From: an uncultured Lachnospiraceae bacterium
Lineage (GTDB): Bacteria > Bacillota > Clostridia > Lachnospirales > Lachnospiraceae
NCBI GenBank assembly: GCA_910579285.1
Contig: CAJTTT010000054.1
Span: forward strand, 1-10,985
DNA: 10,985 nt
Reading direction: 5' to 3'
Made by a program: the position numbers and the translations under genes
Shown here: positions 6,580-10,985 of the stretch, in pieces
How positions within the stretch are numbered: position 1 is the stretch's first letter
Layout: each line of letters begins with the position of its first letter
The notes under the pieces: model-generated
Seen by the model: the letters and a program-made list of their open reading frames with translations, nothing else
Databases searched by the model: none
Told to the model about the DNA's origin: nothing

Positions 6580-7677
6580 TTGACCGTTTCAAAAAATGAC
6601 AAGGGTCTGTGGGATGTCCAGTTTTATTACAAAGATTACAGAGGAAAAAATACCAAAAAACATAAACGCAATTTCAGAACTAAAAAGGAAGCTGTCGAGT
6701 GGGCAAATAAATATATAGACCAGCAGTCTCATAATCTGGATATGGATTTTTCGTCTTTCTGGCAGTTGTATAGGGAGGATATGAAGGAGCGTCTGCGGGA
6801 AAATACTGTCCGCACCAAAGATTATATCATGGAATTGAAGGTGCTGCCCTATTTTGGTGACAAAAAAATAACGCAAATTTCGACAGCAGATATACGCCGC
6901 TGGCAGAACAGTCTTATGAAAGAGGGGTATTCTCCTACTTACTTAAAGACAATCAATAACCAGCTCAGCGCTCTGTTTAATTATGCTGTAAGATATTATG
7001 ACTTGCCGAGTAATCCTTGCCAAAAGGCGGGTTCTATGGGCAAAGGGAGAGCGGAAGAAATGCAGTTCTGGACACAGGAAGAATTTGAAACTTTTATTGA
7101 TGCCCTTAAAGACAAGCCTGTTTCTTATTGCGCTTTTATGACCCTTTATTGGACGGGAGTCCGCTTGGGAGAACTGCTGGCGCTTTCCCTTGCTGATTTT
7201 GATGCGGAGAAAAAGACGTTATCCATCACGAAGTCTTATCAGCGGATTAACGGCAGGGATGTGATCACAGAACCTAAGACTGCGAAGGGTAAAAGGATAA
7301 TCTCACTGCCGGATTTTCTGGTGATAGAACTGGAGGAATATGTAAGCAGGCTTTATGGTATGCTGGCAGATGACAGGCTGTTTATGATAACGAAGTCATA
7401 TTTGGAGAAAGAAATGAAACGAGGGACAGAACTGTCCGGCGTAAAGAAGATACGGCTGCATGATCTCAGACACAGCCACGCTTCCCTGTTGATTTCAAAG
7501 TTAGGTGTACAGCCAAAACTTGTGTCAGAACGACTTGGGCACGAGAAAATCCAGACAACACTTGATACATATTCCCATCTGTACCCGGATCAGTCGCGGA
7601 ACCTTGCGGATCAGTTGAACGGTCTTGTAGATGGATGGGAAGAGGAGGGAGGGAACCATATTGCCGGGAAAGCATAA
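6580..7677 (+). CDS. int: Tyrosine site-specific recombinase (integrase)
   Basis: A 365-aa integrase of the phage/Tn916-like type that catalyses integration and excision of the element by cutting and rejoining att DNA through a 3'-phosphotyrosine. It has three parts. The N-terminal arm-binding domain contains GLWDVQFYYKDYRGK and KKEAVEWANKYI. A SAM-like core-binding domain covers about residues 55-150. The catalytic domain carries the full set: R195 (TGVRLGELLAL), H294 and R297 (HDLRHSHASL), H321 (LGHEKIQTTL) and nucleophile Y331. A lysine in the EPKTAKGKR hairpin is the likely sixth residue. The start is TTG 6580, with AGGAAGGAAG 7-8 nt upstream. It appears intact. The end overlaps the start of the next gene by 17 nt. 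No attachment-site direct repeats were found in the window. Confidence 0.95.
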   Translation: MTVSKNDKGLWDVQFYYKDYRGKNTKKHKRNFRTKKEAVEWANKYIDQQSHNLDMDFSSFWQLYREDMKERLRENTVRTKDYIMELKVLPYFGDKKITQISTADIRRWQNSLMKEGYSPTYLKTINNQLSALFNYAVRYYDLPSNPCQKAGSMGKGRAEEMQFWTQEEFETFIDALKDKPVSYCAFMTLYWTGVRLGELLALSLADFDAEKKTLSITKSYQRINGRDVITEPKTAKGKRIISLPDFLVIELEEYVSRLYGMLADDRLFMITKSYLEKEMKRGTELSGVKKIRLHDLRHSHASLLISKLGVQPKLVSERLGHEKIQTTLDTYSHLYPDQSRNLADQLNGLVDGWEEEGGNHIAGKA

Positions 7678-8098
7678 GGAACCAACGATAGCGTTCCGCC
7701 CCAGTGCGTGGGCGAGGGCGGTTATAGAGCAGAGAGCCGCATTAAGCGGCATTTATAAGAAAGATTTTATTACGAGAAGTTGTGTGTATTCTCATATTAC
7801 TGTAGTAGGGAAGAAGGAAAATATACAGCGGATTGTGGATGCTTTACAGGAAATGCAGATGACCATGAAGGAGATCGCCGGACAGATTCAGTCCGGCGAT
7901 TTTTCTCTGTCAGATGAAGGGTATCGGGAATTGAAAAATGACTATCTCGCACTGGTGCTGACAGTTGTTGATATTGCTGACGGAGCAGCTTATCTGTTTG
8001 GGAAAGAGAGTCCGGCAGAGCGGAGAAACTGGAAAGCGGAACTGGAATTGGAACAGTACCGCCATGTGCTGGAAATGGAGGGAAGACGGGATAAGTAA
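7661..8098 (+). CDS. MobC-like / ribbon-helix-helix relaxosome-type protein
   Basis: A 145-aa basic protein. TTG 7661 is chosen because a strong AGGAGGGAGG lies upstream and inside the integrase gene; an in-frame ATG at 7631 has no such site. The N-terminal part (TIAFRPSAWARAVIEQRAALSG, then KKDFITRSCVYSHITVVGK) resembles the short DNA-binding N-terminus of MobC-type relaxosome accessory proteins: a beta strand, then two helices. The rest is helical and acidic (residues 60-145). In the family, these proteins help a relaxase at oriT. No relaxase follows; the next large gene is an Rpn nuclease, so the mobilization module here is either split or degenerate. A terminator-like hairpin lies inside the coding sequence. 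Confidence 0.6.
   Translation: MPGKHKEPTIAFRPSAWARAVIEQRAALSGIYKKDFITRSCVYSHITVVGKKENIQRIVDALQEMQMTMKEIAGQIQSGDFSLSDEGYRELKNDYLALVLTVVDIADGAAYLFGKESPAERRNWKAELELEQYRHVLEMEGRRDK
7874..7904 (+). terminator. Intragenic intrinsic terminator-like hairpin
   Basis: ATCGCCGGAC (7874-7883) and GTCCGGCGAT (7891-7900) form a perfect 10-bp GC-rich stem with a 7-nt loop, running into five Ts (7900-7904). It falls within codons 72-82 of the MobC-like gene, whose reading frame continues for about 65 more residues. See the findings for possible roles. Confidence 0.6.
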
Positions 8099-8123
8099 AA
8101 TTTTAGGCAGGGAGTGTGAAGGT

Positions 8124-8246
8124 ATGAAAATACTGTTTTCATGGATTCGATGGATTTCTGGAATCCAGAATTATATAGTACAGAAAGAAGAAAGCAAAAT
8201 ATTTCAGCCTTTCTGTAAATGGAATGCAGATGGTAAGCGTAATTGA
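8124..8246 (+). CDS. Possible 40-aa small protein
   Basis: ATG 8124 is preceded at about 9 nt by AGGGAG, and the frame runs to a TGA at 8244-8246. The peptide begins MKILFSWIRWISGIQ, a short hydrophobic/aromatic start, and ends in a basic polar segment. No family is recognised. It occupies most of the gap between the MobC-like and nuclease genes. It includes the palindrome TCTGGAATCCAGA (8157-8169), so the stretch could instead be a non-coding junction region. Confidence 0.25.
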   Translation: MKILFSWIRWISGIQNYIVQKEESKIFQPFCKWNADGKRN

Positions 8247-8266
8247 AAAAGGGAGGAATCCATGAT

Positions 8267-9121
8267 ATGATACTTAATGAAAAGGCAGGTGATATGATGG
8301 GAGCGGATAATCAGAAGCAATTAGAGAAACAGGAAACATTAGAAGCAATAGGAAAATTAAATCTTTTAGACGATAATCTAATGACGTTAGTATTCGATAG
8401 AAATATCGAGGCTACGGAATTATTACTGAATGTTATCCTCCAGCGCAGTGATTTAAAGGTGTTGGAAGTGGTAGCACAGAGAGAGTATAAGAATCCAATG
8501 CCGGGTGGACGATCTATTACGATAGATATTTACGCAAAAGACGGGAAAGATAAGGTCTATGACATTGAAGTGCAACGTGCTTCGGCTGGAGCAGATGTCC
8601 ACAGAGCGAGATTCCATAGCAGCATGATTGATACAAAAATGTTGAAGGCTGGACAGGAATTTAACGAAATCCATGATTCTTATGTGATTTTCATAACGGC
8701 AGGCGATGTTATGGGAGCTGGGTGCTCACTGTACCATATTGACAGGGTGATTAAGGAAACGGGCGCATATTTTGGCGATGGCTCCCATATCATATATGTT
8801 AATGGCAGTTATAAAGATGACAGCGATCCGATTGGAAAGCTGATGCATGACTTTAGATGTTTGAGTTCGGTAGACATGTTCTATCCGGCATTGGCAAAAC
8901 AGGTAAGGTATTTCAAGGAGACGGAAGGAGGTCAGGACATTATGTGTCAGGTGTTTGATGATTTAGCGGAAAAAAGAGCAGAGAAGGCACTAATGGAGGA
9001 GAAAAAAGCGTTTGCTCGCCGCTTGATTGCAAGAGGGAAGCAGACCGTTGAAGAAATCGCAGAGGATGCGGATTTGCCGATTGAAGTAGTGAGGGATTTG
9101 GCGGGTTTGCAGTTGGTATGA
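8267..9121 (+). CDS. Rpn-family / PD-(D/E)XK nuclease transposase-like protein
   Basis: A 284-aa protein of the Rpn/PDDEXK_2 family (often labelled 'transposase' but shown in E. coli to be recombination-promoting DNA endonucleases). The catalytic core is visible: D87 in ITIDIYAKD and E101-x-Q103 in YDIEVQRA, where Gln replaces the usual Lys, as is normal for this family. The N-terminal LLDDNLMTLVFDRN block and the HRARFHSSMIDTKMLKAGQEF helix are also family features. The C-terminus (about residues 240-284) is a helical segment with IARGKQTVEEIAEDADLPIEVVRDLAGLQ, a common tail of Clostridia members. ATG 8267 is preferred, with GGGAGG (8251-8256) upstream; an in-frame TTG at 8243 is less likely. 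It is intact and probably an independent gene. The biological role may be self-directed recombination or phage defence. Confidence 0.9.
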   Translation: MILNEKAGDMMGADNQKQLEKQETLEAIGKLNLLDDNLMTLVFDRNIEATELLLNVILQRSDLKVLEVVAQREYKNPMPGGRSITIDIYAKDGKDKVYDIEVQRASAGADVHRARFHSSMIDTKMLKAGQEFNEIHDSYVIFITAGDVMGAGCSLYHIDRVIKETGAYFGDGSHIIYVNGSYKDDSDPIGKLMHDFRCLSSVDMFYPALAKQVRYFKETEGGQDIMCQVFDDLAEKRAEKALMEEKKAFARRLIARGKQTVEEIAEDADLPIEVVRDLAGLQLV

Positions 9122-9283
9122 TATGCGCGTTTGGTGCTAAATTGTCTGCAAAAATATAGAAATGACATGTTATGAAACTTTGAGAGTAAAAAGGCAAAAA
9201 AGGATTTTAATATTAGGTAGAAGAATATCACAAAGAACGGAAATATTGGAAACACATTTTACTTAATTGAAATGAGGGAAACT

Positions 9284-9381
9284 ATGTTAAAAAAACGAAA
9301 GAATTGTCTGAGAATGACAAAAGTTTTTATACCGGGAGGATTTCCGACGGTTACTTATATTGCTAGGGAAACACTGATTAA
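9284..9381 (+). pseudogene. 5' fragment of a P-loop ATPase gene, interrupted by an IS5-group element
   Basis: ATG 9284 has GAGGG (9274-9278) 5 nt upstream. The encoded N-terminus has the motif FIPGGFPTVTYIAR, which I recall near the start of accessory ATP-binding proteins that carry a P-loop shortly after. After the codons for TLIN the frame enters the insertion sequence and stops at TAA 9398-9400, leaving a 38-residue peptide. Removing the insertion and one copy of its duplication joins CTG-ATT-AAT to CAG-CGG in frame with the fragment beginning at 10566. The 162 bp before this gene (9122-9283) show no gene or clear terminator; a TTGAGA at 9180 is only a weak -35 candidate. Confidence 0.75.
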
Positions 9382-10565
9382 TTCAAGTATTTCCAGATAA
9401 TGTATGATAAAATGTAAGTATCAAACAAAAGGTGGTACGCCTATGAATCAAATGACACTTACAGATATGGAATATTCCAACCGTAAAAAGAAAACCAAAC
9501 GAGAAGAGTTTCTCGATGCCATGGATGAAATAATCCCATGGCCTTACTGGGTAGAAATAATCCGCCCATACTATTTCAACAATAAACGCGGTCGCAAGCC
9601 TATTGGAATTGAAACAATGCTCCGCATGTATCTTATGCAGGTCTGGTTCAACTTATCCGATGAAGGAATCGAGGATTCCATCTACGACAGCTATGCCATG
9701 CGTACATTTATGCACATAGATTTTAATGAGCAACAGGTACCTGACGCTACAACGCTGCTCAAGTTTCGCCATATGCTTGAAAAGAACAAGATTGGCGAGA
9801 AGATCTTTGCAGATGTAAACAGCCGTCTCGACAAAGCCGGTCTTATCATGCACGGTGGTACTGTCGTTGATGCAAGCCTGATCGCAGCACCAAAGTCCAC
9901 TAAAAACAAAACCGGTAAACGTGATCCGGAAATGCACCAGACGAAGAAAGGAAATGAATGGTACTTCGGAATGAAGGTTCACGCTGGTGCTGATGCCGGT
10001 AGCGGTTATGTGCATTCGCTAACAGGAACTTCTGCAAACATGCATGATGTATCTGAAACATCAAAACTAATACGAAAAGATGACCATGTGGTTTATGGTG
10101 ATTCAGGTTATCTGGGTGCTCCCATGCGGGAGGAAATCAAAGATGATGAGGCGTTATCCAAAATAGACTTCCGAATCAATAAACGTCCATCCAGCCTTAA
10201 AACTGCTGATGATTTCCAAGGCATTAACTGGGATAAAAAGATGGAGCATGATAAATCAGCTATTCGTTGTAAAGTAGAACACGTATTTCTCATAGTCAAA
10301 AAACAGATGGGATATACAAAAGTTGTATATCGTGGAATCGAAAAGAATATGAATCGGTTCCACATGCTGTTTGCCAGTGCCAACCTTATAATGTGTAGCA
10401 GGGCTGGACGAACCCAGGATTTTCTGGGGTGCATGGGATAAGTGCGCCCAATTTCAAAGAAAGCAACCATCAAATAAAGGGTTATAACCTGGAAATATCC
10501 AATGATATTTCCGCTGGCATTCTAAAAAACCTGACAAAATGGGATAATGCTGAAAATAAAACTAA
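9382..10565 (+). mobile_element. IS5-group insertion sequence with TTAA target duplication
   Basis: The element is 1184 bp, delimited by TTAA copies at 9378-9381 and 10566-10569 and by the continuity of the interrupted ATPase gene. The length and the 4-bp target duplication both match the IS5 group. The terminal inverted repeats are weak: TATTTCCAG near the left end matches TATTTTCAG in the reverse complement of the right end. Because the target is AATTAAT-like and palindromic, the ends could shift by a base. It carries a single intact transposase. A perfect 9-bp hairpin (GGAAATATC 10491-10499 with GATATTTCC 10504-10512) follows the transposase and may reduce read-through. Confidence 0.8.
9443..10441 (+). 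CDS. IS5-group DDE transposase
   Basis: A 332-aa transposase, full length for IS5. Conserved IS5 blocks are obvious: LPW-like IIPWPYWVEIIRPYY, RGRKPIGIETMLRMYLMQ, PDATTLLKFRHMLE, and RDPEMHQTKKGNEWYFGMKVH. The N-terminal DUF772-type domain covers about residues 20-105, and the DDE domain follows. The catalytic triad is D143 (GTVVDASLI), D220 (VYGDSGYLGAP) and E279 (CKVEHVFLIVKKQMG). ATG 9443 is chosen because AAAGGTGG (9428-9435) lies upstream; an in-frame ATG at 9404 would add 13 residues with no ribosome binding site. It has no frameshift or missing catalytic residue, so the element may still be active. Confidence 0.95.
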   Translation: MNQMTLTDMEYSNRKKKTKREEFLDAMDEIIPWPYWVEIIRPYYFNNKRGRKPIGIETMLRMYLMQVWFNLSDEGIEDSIYDSYAMRTFMHIDFNEQQVPDATTLLKFRHMLEKNKIGEKIFADVNSRLDKAGLIMHGGTVVDASLIAAPKSTKNKTGKRDPEMHQTKKGNEWYFGMKVHAGADAGSGYVHSLTGTSANMHDVSETSKLIRKDDHVVYGDSGYLGAPMREEIKDDEALSKIDFRINKRPSSLKTADDFQGINWDKKMEHDKSAIRCKVEHVFLIVKKQMGYTKVVYRGIEKNMNRFHMLFASANLIMCSRAGRTQDFLGCMG

Positions 10566-10985
10566 TTAATCAGCGGTTCCCTAGAAAAGAGAAACAATTA
10601 GAAGCACGTGTTTCGGCTGCACAAGATTCTCTTGCGAAATTGATTGTTGTTACTGGAGCAACAAAATCAGGTAAGACGGTATTAGTTGATAAGGTATTTC
10701 CACAAGATTCATCAATTTGGATTGATGGGGGTGCCATTAATGACGAAAACAGTTTTTGGGACATGATTGTAGAGAAGGCAGATCTGTTTACCGAAAAGGA
10801 ATACATTGAACAGGATATGGAAACATCCACAATAGAAGCAGAAGGTTCTGTTGAGGGAAATGTCTTAGTGGTCAAGGGTTCAACAACTATCAAAGGGGGT
10901 GTAGGAGTCGAAAATGTTTTGGGGAAAAACTATAAGAGAGCGATTACTTCTAAAGTGGCCGCTATCAGTATGTTACAGACAGAAG
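10566..10985 (+). pseudogene. 3' part of the interrupted P-loop ATPase gene (continues beyond the window)
   Basis: The frame is open from the insertion junction to the window edge. Early residues include QRFPRKEKQLEARVSAAQDS, then a Walker A motif, GATKSGKT (10655-10678), preceded by the strand LIVVTG. Downstream residues (WIDGGAINDENSFWDMIVEK, then a Gly/Val-rich segment around EGNVLVVKGSTTIKGG) fit a single-domain STAND/AAA-like ATPase. I do not know a specific function; relatives are accessory genes, sometimes in defence islands. The IS right end supplies ATG 10547 in frame (MLKIKL, then INQR), so an N-terminally altered but P-loop-containing protein could still be made if it is transcribed and translated. 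No strong ribosome binding site precedes that ATG. Confidence 0.75.

Noticed and set aside
7965..8246. Longer 93-aa version of the 40-aa small ORF
   Set aside because: Its first part is an out-of-frame shadow of the MobC-like gene; only the part from 8124 lies in free space.
8940..9255. Two minus-strand ORFs across the 3' end of the nuclease gene
   Set aside because: They are antisense shadows of a well-supported CDS and have no ribosome binding sites.
9653..10473. Minus-strand ORFs inside the IS
   Set aside because: They are antisense to the intact transposase, and the catalytic triad lies on the + strand.
10570..10893. 107-aa minus-strand ORF
   Set aside because: It is antisense to the ATPase 3' fragment, which has a clear Walker A motif on the + strand.

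Overview
The window looks like accessory DNA from a Lachnospiraceae-type gut Clostridium (Bacillota). The grounds are strong AGGAGG-type ribosome binding sites, TTG and GTG starts, two tandem DUF5688-like proteins, a Clostridia-style tyrosine integrase module, an Rpn/PD-(D/E)XK nuclease and an IS5-group element. No rRNA, tRNA or CRISPR array was found, and no housekeeping gene was recognised. Genus-level placement is inference.

Layout. (a) 1-2300 is relatively GC-rich. It holds the tail of an unidentified CDS, two DUF5688-like paralogues of identical length (304 aa) and a 26-aa hydrophobic mini-protein. Between the paralogues lies a 124-nt array of perfect hairpins whose loops are complementary to downstream sequence. 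(b) 2300-4040 is AT-rich. It holds one unrecognised 457-aa protein with its own promoter, a 14-bp palindrome at the likely transcription start, and a terminator on each side, so it looks like an independent cargo cassette. (c) 4297-8098 is part of an integrative or mobilizable element: a large P-loop ATPase, a 61-aa helix-turn-helix (excisionase-like) protein, a hairpin terminator, a tyrosine recombinase with a complete R-H-R-H-Y catalytic set, and a short relaxosome-like protein whose coding sequence contains a textbook intrinsic terminator. No relaxase is present in the window. (d) 8267-9121 encodes an Rpn-family nuclease. (e) 9284-10985 is a P-loop ATPase gene split by a 1184-bp IS5-group insertion. 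The TTAA duplication and the reading frame allow exact reconstruction of the uninterrupted gene. The 3' part continues past the window end.

How they fit together. The ATPase, HTH and integrase genes are closely spaced on one strand and probably form a replication/excision/integration module. The DUF5688 pair, the orphan 457-aa gene, the Rpn nuclease and the broken ATPase are accessory genes typical of a region repeatedly invaded by mobile DNA. All genes called are on the + strand. The most unusual items are the loop-complementary hairpin array at 1125-1248, the intragenic terminator at 7874-7904 and the precise IS disruption at 9382-10565.
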